Positions 10,562 through 21,232 of a stretch of 64,000 nt of DNA are shown here, one piece after another (the stretch's first letter is position 1; each line of letters starts with the position of its first letter). This DNA comes from Selaginella tamariscina (Eukaryota > Streptophyta > Lycopodiopsida > Selaginellales > Selaginellaceae), in contig PUQB01000238.1 of assembly GCA_003024785.1 (NCBI GenBank), positions 38,916-102,915 of the forward strand, read 5' to 3'. Under the pieces are notes generated by a model that was not told the origin of the DNA, did not search any database, and worked only from the letters and a program-made list of their open reading frames with translations. A program made the translations under genes and the position numbers.

Positions 10562-13500
10562 CTATTCTCTACGGTCAGTAGGACTACCTAAAGTGTAGTG
10601 TATTTTAGGGTTTAGTTAGTTCTAAATTCTTGAAGTACTCTATCACTTTGGCTAATGTCTGAATTCTGCGTGGAGAGTTGGTCCTGAGATCTATAACTCT
10701 TCAGAGTACACCTACTTCATAAGTGGGTGTGGGTTATGGACTTAGAAGGTAGCACTTGGAAGTCAGCTTCCAAGTTGTATGCCAGGTTATTTTACCTTAT
10801 GGTTGTCCAGGTTACTTTACCATTTACTTCCACAAGATAAGGCATGTTAGTTTGTTTGGCTTACAAACTAAGTCTTGTGAGATGGGCCTTGTGATATCCT
10901 ATTCTACACATTATTGAAAATTTTTTTTTTCTTTAAGGTGTTTGAATTTGGGATAACACATGATTTGAGAACATGACATGTCCATTGAGTTTTGGCTTAG
11001 GTCAAGATTCAATATCGATCCAACTGTAGTGTTCAAACGGGGAAAGACTTATGTTAGAAGTGCATCTTTGACTTCGGGAGAAGGGGCATATTCAAACATA
11101 AGAATGAACACTACATTTTGACATAAAGTGTAAAATAAGCTCTTATTATAGTGCATGTTTCCGAGAGTGTAACTCTAGAAGCAGACTATGGTGATGAACT
11201 TATAATACAACGGAATGTCGAATATTAACATATGATGAATATGTTAAGCAGTTGGTTCGAAGATCCAATGTAATCAAAGTATTGTCCGATGGACGTAATA
11301 CTTTGATGACGCTAGCTGCAAGTAACATTAGGTGAAATAGTTTACTAAGTTCAAGTCGTTTGATTTGAACAAAGTACAACTTGAAACCTTAGTTGGTTGT
11401 AGGCGCGCACTTTGTATTCAAGTTAGTTAACTCAACTAACTTGATTATAAAGTTATCTTCATGGGAATCTTAAGAATGGGATAGATGGCATGATCTATCA
11501 GAAAGAGTAATGTTGGAAACATACGTTTACATTTTCAGTTTACTGAGTAATAAGGACTTGCATAGTGAAGGCGTTCGCACACTTGTGCATTTTCATTGTT
11601 AACTCTTTAATCTTGAAATCTGTAATGTTGTTTGCAATGTGGGGATAAGCTCTTGAACAAGGGTGATTCCTTGGTTAGGAAGAGCATGATTTGGGATTCT
11701 CCACTCTGCTTATTGACTAAGTAAGGAAACTTGCTAAGTTTAATAATTTGTGTGGTGTTAAATGAGTCGGAAGTTAGTCGGAGTTACATTTTGGAGGTTT
11801 AAGTGCATGTACCTCCTCAGAGAGTCGGTGTTCGATGAGAATTGAAAGTTGATATTGATTTTCAATATCAATTTTATTTTAGAGTCGAATACGATTATTC
11901 AAAAGACGGTTTCTTGACTCTGCATCATGGTCGAAAATGTGGGCACTTAAAGAACAAATAAAGTATGTATCTTCAATCTTTCGGAATATTGAAAAATAGA
12001 ACTATTCTTGACTCAAGGTTTGATTGTATTCCTTGGGTTAGTTGTTAGTTCTATCTCAAGGTTTGATGGTGTTCCTTGAGTTGGTTCAATATTCTTGTAA
12101 GTATGATATTGTGTAGCGGATTAGCTCAAGAAGATGGTGTCCCTTCTTGATGATTGTAGTTCAAGGTTCGTCCAATATCCGGTTCGAGAATATGAGGTTT
12201 CCTATCACCTCATCTGTGAGATATTTATATTTTAAACTTTGCAGAATTTGTGACAATCTTTTCAAGATTGGTTATAAATGACTTGTCAAAGTATGGTATG
12301 ATATCTCTTCAATATTGAGTTTGGAGCGCTCAATATCAAACTTGGTTATGATCACATGAGGTGGCCGTAATCATATAATAAAAGACTCAAGTGGATTTGA
12401 GTCTGACACTTTGGTAAGGCACTACCTTAGTGTTATAACTTGAAACGTGTTTTCAAGTTAGTTGAGAAATGAGACATTTCTCAATACATTGCTTGAGGGG
12501 CAATGTGATACTTTCTGGATTGCTAGGTGTCTAGAGTGAATAATGTATCTTAGTTCAATGTACTGAACTAGATATTTTATTCATGTTTGGGGAGATCTAT
12601 TGAATATAAGGTATGACTAAAACATGAAGTTGATATAACACTTCAGTGTTATGATAACATTTATGTGGAGGTTATATCTTACTAAATCAATTAGATGAAC
12701 CAGACACTAGTTCATGATTCCTCTTAGTCTCTGAACAAAGTTCCTCAAATACTGTCATAACATTATATTTCCGTCTCAAAATTGAAGTTCGGTTCATGTA
12801 AACTAAGACCATATCTATAATGTAGTTGTAGCATTTCGATAAATTGATATGATTGTAAGTTTATATCCACTAGTATAACAACTAGTTGATAAGCTTAGGA
12901 TTTGAACGTTAAAACGATCATTATCCATTCGAGAGTATCAATATCGAAATTTGACTATTTATAGAATAAGGATTAGTTTTAAAAGATGTTTATCAAAAAC
13001 ACTAGTTGCTTCAATTAGTGAAATGCTATACTTCGGTATAGTGTTGAAAACATTTACGAAATAAGTTTAAGAGTTGGAAATAAATATAATGTTATGGAGG
13101 CGTGCAGTATTACGAGTTCAGGGAGACTCTTATCGTGAAACTAAGTTTAAAATTGGTATTTTGAACTTAGTACGATAAGGAGTTAGGAATTATTGAATGG
13201 CACCTAGTATGTTGTGCTCTTTGGGGAATGAGTACAATGAGTATAATTAAGACAAAATTGTTGATTGAGGCATTAGAGATGGGTTGAATTTCCTGGTTTC
13301 CACATTGGTTTATAAGAAAGGTATGTTAGCTTATCTGGTCCCTGAACTGGTCGGTGTTATGAAAGAGTACAAAGTTGATTGTGAAAGATGAATGGTAGTG
13401 CTATCACACTTGGTTGCAATTTGACTGAATTTGATTCCTATCGGGAATAAATTTATGTTAATAACACACCAAGTGGATGGCAGGTTGGCAAGACCTTGTT

Positions 13501-14215
13501 GTATACATGTGTACAGCCATGCGCCTCTGTGATCGCCTCTGGCCAGATTGATATGTTTACAAAGAACAGGGTTTTACGAATTGTACTCTTGTATCGGAAA
13601 AGAGCTTGATTCCGATAAAAGTCTCATACTTAGTCTGGCGTAACTATATACTAATGAGAGATAGGTATAGTAGCAGACCCTTATGAAAAGGGGTAATGAG
13701 AAACACCGAGGGATGCAGAGATGTAAGCTATAATATCGTAACATGTGGGACCATTGGAAAATCAAAGAAATGCGAAGGTGTTTGGTCAAGCATTTGAGAA
13801 GTGCTTGTTGTGCGCTAGATGACAGAGGTCTCAACAGCGTTTAATATTAAGGAATAAAGCAAGTCTTTATTTCTTGTTAACCAAGGGGCCGGCAACAACA
13901 CTAACTAGAGGCCTCCAATATAAATTCTAGTTAAGTAAAGAAATTAACCAGTGTTGTGTGCGTCGGGTGACAGACTTTGCAGACGTGCAAAAGGTCTCCA
14001 AGTGACTTCATGTCGCAGGTGGTGCCTCCGGCAGCTGGGTTTACGACTCAGTGAACGACGGTTCTGAAGTACTTGGTTTCGCGTAATGCAAGGGGGGTAA
14101 TAAAATTATGTGAACTTTTGGCTGACTCCGCATAGAGTGATATGTTAGTTTTGGTTATTTTTTCTAACATTATCTAGTCTTGGAGTTGGACGTCAACGAG
14201 GACGTTGACATTTTC

Positions 14216-14229
14216 AAAGGCGGGGAGTG
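14216..14229 (+). other. Polypurine tract of the young element, unit A
   Basis: AAAGGCGGGGAGTG directly precedes the TGTCA start of the 3' LTR, as expected for the plus-strand primer. Confidence 0.8.
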
Positions 14230-15946
14230 TGTCATAGTTTTTACTATGACTCGACCCTTTACTTTGGACGTTGACTGTTGTTACCTACTGTACTATGTTG
14301 ATGGACCCTAGATGTAGTAGGAAACAGGCCCGCTTAGTGCACTTGGGTATCCCGGCCGGGTGTCATTAGGTATTTGCAGGAAACTCTAAGCGAAGCTAGA
14401 ACTTACCTTCTAGAAACCCACCCCCAATTTTGACGTCGAATAGGTTGTTTGGTCTTTGCAATGAGTTCGGCGTGTTAAGTAGGGTTAGGAACACCCCTAG
14501 GGTTGACCTAACCCTAGGGTTGCCCTAACCCACGCCCTAAAACCCCCACCCCCTTGGGTAGGGTTTAGGGGTAGGAGTAAGGGTGAGTTATAGGCTCATA
14601 TTGCTAATTTATCTAAGGGGCTAGAATTCAGTGCCAGCCCACTAATACAAACAGGAAAAGAGGGGGGGGGGGCTCCGTCACATAAATAAGGTAGAGTATA
14701 CGTAGGAGAGCTCCTGGGTTCATGAATGAGTTCGTTGCTCTTCTGTCGGTGCAAGCTTCAGCTTGTGTCGTTAAGGTACAACCCTCTGTTGTGCCGCCCT
14801 AACTTCCAGATGCAGGGGTACGTCCCACCTTCGGGGTAGCTTACCCTTAACGTTGGCGAATCCATGCCTGGGAGGTCTTGTCGGAATGCACGTTCCAAGA
14901 GGCAGAGGTTGAGGCTTCACGTTACCTGGTTCCTGAGGGTTCATTGAGGGTTCTAGAGTTGGCATTTAGGAACCATGTTTGTGGTACTTGGTGCAACTCT
15001 TGAATCTAAGGGCTATGGCATGATAGCCCACATCATGGAAGGCAGTGTCACATGGAGATGTGACACTGGGCTAAACGTCACATGGTACAACGCCCGAGGC
15101 ACGCCCTTTGGGGTTATGTCATGGGCTTGTCGCTAAGGGTTGGATACTCTAGCAAACAGGCATGCTTGTGCTTGCACTAGGGTGTTAAGCCTTGGGCATC
15201 CGCTCAAGAGAGGTTAGGTCTCGTAACTAGGTGTGCTTTGGCACACTTGGCTAAGGGAGTGTTCTCCTTGGAGTCCAGGGGTTGAACAACTTAAGCTCAT
15301 TAGCAAAAGCCCTTTCGTAAGGCATTCGCAAGGTCATGTGCTTAGGGTTATCCCAAACCTAGCCTTAGGGAGTTTGCTTAGCAGAAACACTCGTGTCCGC
15401 CTACGGCGCACACTCGTGTCCTCACTAAGTACTAGCCCTAGGTCTAGGGTATAACTTGGCCACTCAAACCCTTAGGGGTTAGTCGTGGTTCAGGGTACCC
15501 CTTGTCACCCTAAAGGGGTTGTACTCCCGGATGAGGGTGATTCCTCAAGGGGTAAGTGACGATGCCTTAGTTCTTTCTAGGGGTATGTGTGGAACACATG
15601 TCTCCTTGATGGGGGTTAGGGCATGAGCCTGTCTAGGTCTTCTAGGGCAAGACCATAAGTCAACTAGGGTTATCCCTCAAGGGTTTTGAGGGCAGACACT
15701 CTAGGGAGACTTAGGCTAAACCCTAAGTCAACTAGGGTTATCCCTCAAGGGTTTTGGGAGTAGACACTCTAGGGAGACTTAGGCTAAACCCTAAGTCTCC
15801 TATCCACTTGGGCATTAGAGTCTAACCTTAGGGGTCGTTGGGGTTGTTCTGGGAAACTTAGCGTTGCTCACAGGGTGATGACGCCGAATGGCCACCTAGC
15901 AGCCATGTGTTGCCACTTGTTGGCCCTTTGGGTTAAAACTCTAACA
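14230..15946 (+). repeat. 3' LTR of the young element, unit A
   Basis: Same order of motifs as the 5' LTR. A deletion of about 107 bp relative to the 5' copy (equivalent to 9419-9525) lies after GAGGCTT, and the G run is shorter. It ends CTCTAACA rather than CTCTGACA. The same deletion is in unit B, so it predates the A/B duplication. Confidence 0.93.
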
Positions 15947-15951
15947 TTACA
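15947..15951. repeat. 5-bp target site duplication, right (TTACA)
   Basis: TTACA follows the 3' LTR and pairs with 8713-8717. Confidence 0.95.
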
Positions 15952-16085
15952 AGTTGAGGTTGCCTGAGGGAGTGCAATTACATCCTTTGTTTCATGTGAG
16001 TCAACTAAAGAGGGCTCTTGTATGTGGAGAAGTACTAGTACACTCACTTGAAGAGTTAAATGAGTTTGACCAAAAAGATGTTTGA
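15947..16085 (+). pseudogene. Ty3/gypsy integrase C-terminal remnant, unit A
   Basis: Continuation of the integrase trace beyond the nested element, starting with the duplicated target TTACA. The reading KLRLPEGVQLHPLFHVSQLK (15952-16011) is the typical tail that follows integrase in plant Ty3/gypsy polyproteins. It stays open to a TGA at 16083-16085. In unit C the two parts are contiguous across 47826-47835. Confidence 0.85.
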
Positions 16086-16170
16086 AATAACTTGACGTAA
16101 GAAAGAATTGTTAATGTAAATCTTTGCAAAGTCAATTGGTCTTTGAGGGACTTCTTATAGGGGGGAAAAA

Positions 16171-16640
16171 TGTTACAATCGAATGTTGGTCCTGGTCTTG
16201 GTCAAAGGTTGACTATGATTGATCTCATAGTTAAGCTAATTACATGGCTAATTAAGCATATCTTAATTTTAATTGGGGAGATCCTAATTTTGGAGAGCAA
16301 CAAGAGTGTAATAACTTTTGAGTATGGAGTTCAACTTGCTAGAGTTTGGGAGTGAGCTAGAGTGGTTTAAGGTTGGACAGTGAGTTAGGTAGCATTTGAG
16401 AGTGGAGTTAACCTGCTACAACTTGGGGGTGGGCGAGTTAGGCAACATTCAGGTATGGTGCTGCAGGAGTGTAACACCATATAAGGTACTCTTAAAGTGA
16501 TGGTATTCCACTGTCACGGAGAGAGGTGGTGGACAGCAGGCGAATCAACAGTGAAGAGGAAGCATTGTAGAACCCTTGGTCTCGGTTGTAAAACCTTCTG
16601 TTGATAATGAAAATGCCCCAGTTTAAAAAAAAAAAGAATT
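16171..16640 (+). repeat. Putative 3' LTR of the decayed gypsy element, unit A
   Basis: A polypurine run AGGGGGGAAAAA (16159-16170) follows the integrase tail, and the sequence then starts TGTTACAATCG. Inside are a TATA-like CATATAAGG (about 16479-16487) and, near the end, a GATAATGAAAA motif. The end is uncertain: TGTTACA could pair with TGTAACA at 16470-16476, giving 306 bp, or the LTR may run to about 16640. No second copy was found, so LTR status rests on position and the TG start. Equivalents are 35732 and 48059 onward. Confidence 0.55.
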
Positions 16641-17480
16641 AGAAGAAAAAGCAAAAGTGATGGTATTCCTCCTAGTTTTAAAAAAAAGAAAAAACCTAAC
16701 TTGATTTCTACTTTGCCGATCTTTAACGTAGCATATTAGAGTGTTGGCGATTGCAGATTACATGGGCCGATCTTGTCTATTCCATGTGAATTTATCCACT
16801 CTTGATTCTATAATAAATCCATAACACATCTCGTCTGATTCACTACATACATAAATACAAGTTACTATTAACATTAGCATTTGGACCTGTTAGCCAACAA
16901 TAAAGTATGACATATGACCATATGCCTATGATCCTTCCAAGTCAAAGACCCAAAAGCACTTTGTATATCGACCTATGATCACCAACGATTTTAACCTTCT
17001 TATAAACTGTTCACCGCATCGGAGGATGGTTGAGATCCAATGTGGCAGTAACATATACGACGGATACTGGTTGTACCATGGGAGTCATATCATATACCAG
17101 ACCTGAGCATTACCGCCACAGTCAAATGGTGTTCCCTCGATGTGGCCAGCCCTTGAAGAAGGCCATTGAAGTTCCACATTTATAATACATAAACATTCCA
17201 TAAGTTTTACTTACAGTCATTTCAAACTTTTTTAAAGTATAATAATTACAAAATTACACTTTTGAGATGCATTCAGGACATTATTCATATTGGATTATGT
17301 TTTTGTATAATTCGAGTTGATTTTGATTTTTTACGTACGAATTCTATATATTTTACAAATGTTGGTGTTTTACTAAACCAGATACATGTTTTATGCGTAT
17401 ACAATAACTATTACAGCCACCACTAGATCCTCTTCGCAGTTAATACAATTACCCAATTATAAATAATTATAAGAATTGCA
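16641..17480. other. Gene-downstream spacer with an unidentified minus-strand open stretch
   Basis: No recognised gene. On the minus strand a tract reading HIEGTPFDCGGNAQVWY occurs near 17095-17145 in A; the corresponding frame in B is open over 36485-36757 (90 codons). Unit C has extra segments here (about 48836-48935 and around 49040-49100) that break any common frame, so it is either a remnant gene fragment or chance. The right part is AT-rich and leads to the polyadenylation region of the minus-strand gene. Confidence 0.3.
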
Positions 17481-17498
17481 TGTCAGTGTGCATGCAAT

Positions 17499-17555
17499 TT
17501 TATTCAGCTTTCATATTACATACTTCCCAAGGAAGAACAACCTAACTGTTTTATT
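17499..17555 (-). terminator. Polyadenylation signals of the secreted-protein gene, unit A
   Basis: Two AATAAA motifs on the minus strand, at 17555-17550 (19 nt after the stop) and 17504-17499. Equivalents are in B (about 37111-37106) and C (49553-49548). Confidence 0.6.
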
Positions 17556-17573
17556 GCATTGTACTAATGCTTG

Positions 17574-18598
17574 TTAAGTACACATGTAAATGACATTCTT
17601 GAGGATGACAACCACGAGCTTGAGGAGCACATAAATAAGAGAGTTCACCGGAAGGCTAAGGAGAATCCCATTCAGTGTAGCAAGAACGCTCAGAAGCAGA
17701 TTGAGATCAGAAACCTTGAGCTTAATTATCGCCGCTGTATGTAATACACAATGTAAATACAAACGCACACACGCACACACACTCACTTACCAAGCACATG
17801 GATGAGGCCAACATCCAGAATTAACTTAATCTTGAGGCTAAGCAGGATCTTAATGCTGGTTAAGACGGATATGCAGGTTATTTGACCAGTTAAGATGTCG
17901 AGGATGATCTGAAGTACGACAACTATGCCGCTCAGGAGCGTCGCTAACAGCGGATAAACCCCGCAGAGAGTTGTTAAGTCTTTGATGATAAGCTGGAGTT
18001 TAACTGCTAAATCCACAGCAATAGTTGCATTGATTCCCAAACTTCCCAAAATATCGGACGTTGGATCTGCTTTTAGCTTCCTCATTGCACCTTCCAAAAA
18101 GCATGATTAACTTGTGTTAATGAAAGAGAGAAAATATACTTATTTTTTCTTCTAAAATGTATATATATATATCGTTTTAACAAAAATGTGATTTGAAAAG
18201 ATAAGTTATATTCCCTGACATATTAATTGGTTTATGAGTTATTAACCAAGTAGTTAATATTTCATTATCTATGTGTATAAATTTGCTCAAATGATGAGTT
18301 TATTAAGCAGCAGAACATAATAATGGTAAAGTATATGTACAAAGACAGCTCAAACTAAATAACATCAAAAAATAAACATATTACATTAATATGAACTTGT
18401 AGGTTAATTTTATTGAATTATGTAAAAAATTAATTTAAATGTAATAGTTATTATAATTATTATTATTTTACCATTAAAGTGCTCTTCTATGTCACTAAGT
18501 TCAGGATCGTAAGCATCATCCACTGCTTGAGTAACAAAACTCAAGCATGCAACCAAAGTGAGTAACAGAAATGCATTGCGTGTAGAAATTATTGCCAT
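17574..18598 (-). CDS. Secreted hydrophobic protein of unknown family, unit A
   Basis: Three exons on the minus strand: 18598-18472, 18090-17791 and 17734-17574, coding 195 residues. Both introns are phase 1 with GT..AG borders (381 nt; 56 nt with a strong GTAAGT donor), and the frame stays open through both junctions. The ATG at 18598 is chosen because a TATA box lies upstream and a signal peptide follows: a basic start, a Leu-rich core at residues 10-22, and a likely cleavage after TQA (residue 25). The mature start is acidic (VDDAYDPELSDIEEHF). Residues 56-195 are extremely rich in Leu, Ile and Val, with Lys/Asp spaced through them, one NAT glycosylation site (residue 63) and Cys at 85, 115 and 194. 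LLATLLSGIVVVL (90-102) resembles VLATLNGILLSL (159-170), suggesting an internal repeat. I do not recognise the family; an amphipathic lipid-binding or membrane-active secreted protein is an inference. Confidence 0.8.
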
Positions 18599-18661
18599 TT
18601 CCAAAACAAACTAAGCAATTAATTCAAATGTCTTTCTGTATATACATAATGTTATGCTTCG

Positions 18662-18668
18662 TTTTATA
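18662..18668 (-). promoter_or_regulatory. TATA box of the secreted-protein gene, unit A
   Basis: Minus-strand TATAAAA 64 bp upstream of the ATG at 18598; a transcription start about 30 bp downstream, near 18635, would leave a short leader. The same box lies at 38222-38228 in B and 50675-50681 in C. Confidence 0.75.
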
Positions 18669-18724
18669 CTCAACGAAATGTATACGTGGAAGATTGATGA
18701 TGTCACACTATTCCTGGTTGGTCA

Positions 18725-18730
18725 CACGTG
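18725..18730. promoter_or_regulatory. G-box CACGTG upstream of the TATA box, unit A
   Basis: Palindromic CACGTG within TCACACGTGTATACC, about 60 bp upstream of the TATA box, with a further ACGTG core at about 18684-18688. G-box and ABRE-type cores bind bZIP and bHLH factors in plants, so stress, light or abscisic-acid responsiveness is possible. Conserved at 38285-38290 and 50738-50743. Confidence 0.55.
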
Positions 18731-18739
18731 TATACCTTG

Positions 18740-19553
18740 TCAGACTACTTTAGAAAATATGGCCGTCTTATATATTAATTGAAATAATATATAAACACGT
18801 AAAAGATGTTTGGTGAAAAACTTTTATATTTTTCTTTCAAATAAATTTAGTTGGTGTTAACGTAACCGTTAGACAATGCATTGACGAATGGTGTTGCATG
18901 GACATACATGGCGTATATTATATATTACATTTAATAACTATATGTTTAATAAAATATTAGAATCGTTTTTCTTTATATAAAATAAAAATCGTTACCATAT
19001 TTGAGTTATTAAATTGATTTGTCAATACATGTATAGTCTTTTGTACGTTTATACGTCATCGTGTGTAAACGTACTTCACGTAGATACATATTGTTTAAGA
19101 AGTTTATGCATGATGTGTGTGTAGGCGCGTTTGTGCATATTTAACTGACACTCGACAAATTAAACGTTGCACCAAACAGTCCCGAAGGACGCAAGGAAGC
19201 TCGTATTGAGCATCTTCCGTGTAGAATATTACATGATAAGATAACAATTTCAATTCTATATATTTAATATTTACTTATTTTAATTTTACGTCCATAAAAT
19301 TATGCTTTTATTTTTTTTGGTGGTGTGCCCACATAACTACCATACTAGCAATATATTTCTATATGTTGATATATTTCTATACGTCGTTTGTATCTCACAA
19401 TACCTAGAGCTACATGTACGTACACAAACGCAGACACACACACATGTATGTGTGTGTGTGTGTGTGATGTTTTCAGAACCAAACTATGCTCCATGCAGTT
19501 CTATCTTTACCTGTTTACGTTGGTGTTAATCAGAGGCATATCTTTAAAATATG
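18740..19553. other. Gene-upstream spacer, unit A
   Basis: AT-rich DNA between the gene promoter and the next unit. No gene was seen. It contains the palindromic dinucleotide block at 19433-19467. The region is conserved in B and C and, inverted, in 63.25-64.0 kb. Confidence 0.6.
19433..19467. repeat. (CA)n ATGTATG (TG)n palindromic microsatellite, unit A
   Basis: A CA run joined to a TG run through ATGTATG can fold into a hairpin. Lengths differ between units: about 38993-39024 in B, 51417-51452 in C and 63343-63381 in the inverted arm. Useful as a length marker. Confidence 0.85.
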
Positions 19554-20175
19554 TTTAATTGTTCCTACATTTACTGGGATTTTCTAGCTTTTTTATTATT
19601 ATCATTTCTTAATGATATTTAAGATTAAACATTGTTTAATCTACATATCATATATCGTTGGGATATACCCAATCATATTGCCCTCTCAATTACATGTGAA
19701 ACTTGATAATTTAACTTAAAAATTTCTCAAGGAGTTAGTGTGTATATTAATATTTTTTTAAATTTAATTTATAAAAATCTATTTATTAAATATAAAATTA
19801 TTTAATGTATGTTTTATATATAAATCTCATGGATATTAAGGTGCAAAAAGTTAGTAACTCTGTAATGTACTTATATTATATATTAATTTATTATGAAGTT
19901 ATTATTATTGTAAGGTTCCATGGTATATACTGCATATATATGCCATGTCCATGTGGAAGATTCAAGCACACTAATCTGGCGTTAGGATTTATGTGGCACC
20001 AAGTAAGTTAATCCTGGCGCAAACACTTAGTATAAATACCTTGTATGAGTCAAGACCTAATCGAATCATATTTGGTATTCACATATCTTTCATTGGTGGA
20101 GAGGTTGTTACCTTTGAAGATTTAGTTTTTTTATGTTTTTTTTGTCTCCCTCTCCACTTGTTGTTCTTGTTCGTG

Positions 20176-20810
20176 ATGACGAATGAAGAAAGGTGTTGCA
20201 ATTATTTGATGCACTGGCAAATCAAACTCTCCTATGGAAATTCACCAAGGTATGCAGTAGATGCCAGTATGCCGTGAGTGTCAATCCACATATGTTGGGT
20301 TAAAATCCACGTGTTCGTCCAGAGTTCTTCAAGGGGGAGGTTAGAGCACCATTGATGGGAACACTTTCAAGGGATTACTGATTACTAATTACTATGGATG
20401 GTCTAAATCCTAGCGGTTGCGAGAATTCCTAATGTGTTGCAAGACTTGCCTTGGAATGGTATAATGGTGTCCCTGTTTTCAATCGACAAGATTGAAACCT
20501 CTTGTCCTAGCTATTCAAACAAGCTTTTGGTAAGCCAAGGATTCCATTGTAGCTTTTCGTGAGCTCCATGATTTGAAGTAAGTGTCAGAAGAGATCGTTT
20601 AACGATTTGGATCAAGTTTCGAAATTTTTGTGCATACCCAAGCATGATAGAACGTGTACAGTTGGGCTTGTTGTGAACGCTTCATTAGGTTGTAGTCATA
20701 AAACATCTTGATGGGGAGGCCAAAGCGTTAGTGAATCCTTGTGTGGAAGATGAAGTGTAAGTTCTTTTGGTTTGTGAATTCACTTTAACTTTGTAATAGA
20801 CTTGGCAAAA
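20176..20810 (+). pseudogene. Decayed gag-like region, unit B
   Basis: Copy of the gag-like region of unit A with the same early stops and additional 1-nt losses (for example GGTGGTTGC against GGTGTTGC near 20193). It does not encode a continuous protein. Confidence 0.4.
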
Positions 20811-21232
20811 AGCACGACAAGATCTCATTGAGCCTAGGAACATTATCGAAAGTTGTAAAATACTCTTCTAGAAGCTTTATAAAAGAAACTTGCACCTCAA
20901 TATGTGGGTCCTCATGAAATTCTATAATAGATTAGTGAGGTGTCCTATGAATAAGATTTATCAAAAAGAGTTTGATTAACTCATGTGTTTCATATAAGTT
21001 TACTTGAGTTGTTTCGACATGATGACCCACGCCCTTTTTGATATGAAAGTTTGAGATTTGCTCCAATGGCAGTTGATAATAAAACCAGAATACGAGGTGT
21101 TAATGATTTTAAAATCATTTAAAATGCTCAATGGCAAATAAGGAAATATCTGTCAAGTAAGTATTGTAATTATACTTACATATCATGGTTTAACATGATT
21201 TGTGTTTTGATATCCACATTGCAAAGCTACTT

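Larger units (their letters stand above)
10548..14229 (+). other. Noncoding interior of the young LTR element, unit A
   Basis: About 3.7 kb with no frame above 90 codons and no recognised gag, protease, RT or integrase motif. Several imperfect palindromes around ATTGATATTGAA and TATCAATATC occur. A GC-richer part at about 13950-14110 precedes the 3' end. It is collinear with the old copies at 2613-5600 and, inverted, 53844-57034, so an RNA-level or packaging function may be conserved. Confidence 0.8.
8718..15946 (+). mobile_element. Young non-autonomous (LARD-like) LTR retrotransposon, unit A
   Basis: A 7229-bp element bounded by 5-bp target duplications TTACA, with LTRs of 1830 and 1717 bp that start TGTCA and end TGACA (5' copy) or TAACA (3' copy). 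It has an initiator-methionine-type primer-binding site and a purine-rich tract before the 3' LTR. The 3.7 kb interior has no gag or pol and no long open frame, so it must rely on enzymes from another element. Long LTRs with a large noncoding interior fit the LARD class. It lies inside a decayed gypsy integrase gene. The two LTRs differ by few substitutions plus a 107-bp deletion, so insertion was recent. Confidence 0.93.
1..19553. repeat. Tandem unit A of a ~19.55 kb macro-repeat
   Basis: The sequence beginning TTTAATTGTTCCTAC at position 1 recurs at 19554, 39111 and 51539 in the same orientation. Everything in 1-19553 is repeated in order in unit B with near-identity, including AT-rich noncoding DNA. 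The unit holds decayed retrotransposon parts, a decayed DUF7869-type gene, a young 7.2 kb LTR element and one three-exon minus-strand gene. Since the window starts exactly at the phase chosen here, the true duplication breakpoint is not defined; any circular permutation of the unit fits. Confidence 0.95.

Noticed and set aside
16170-16355. 61-codon open frame starting MLQSNVGPGLGQ, present in all units
   Set aside because: It coincides with the putative gypsy LTR start (TGTTACAATC after a polypurine run) and has no recognisable protein features.
17783-18097. Exon 2 of the minus-strand gene as a stand-alone 104-residue membrane protein
   Set aside because: Its ends coincide with an acceptor and a GTAAGT donor, and the flanking exons join in phase and supply the signal peptide, so it is an internal exon.
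18599-18604. Start of the secreted protein two codons upstream at TTG
   Set aside because: TTG is not a normal plant nuclear start; the ATG at 18598 gives a good signal peptide.
19433-19467. CA/TG block as a regulatory element
   Set aside because: Length varies freely between units; it is best treated as a microsatellite.
1-19553. Circular or viral genome concatemer (direct units of constant length)
   Set aside because: Units contain nested LTR elements with target duplications, spliceosomal introns and host-type promoters, and unit C differs by a clean insertion; chromosomal tandem duplication explains all of this.
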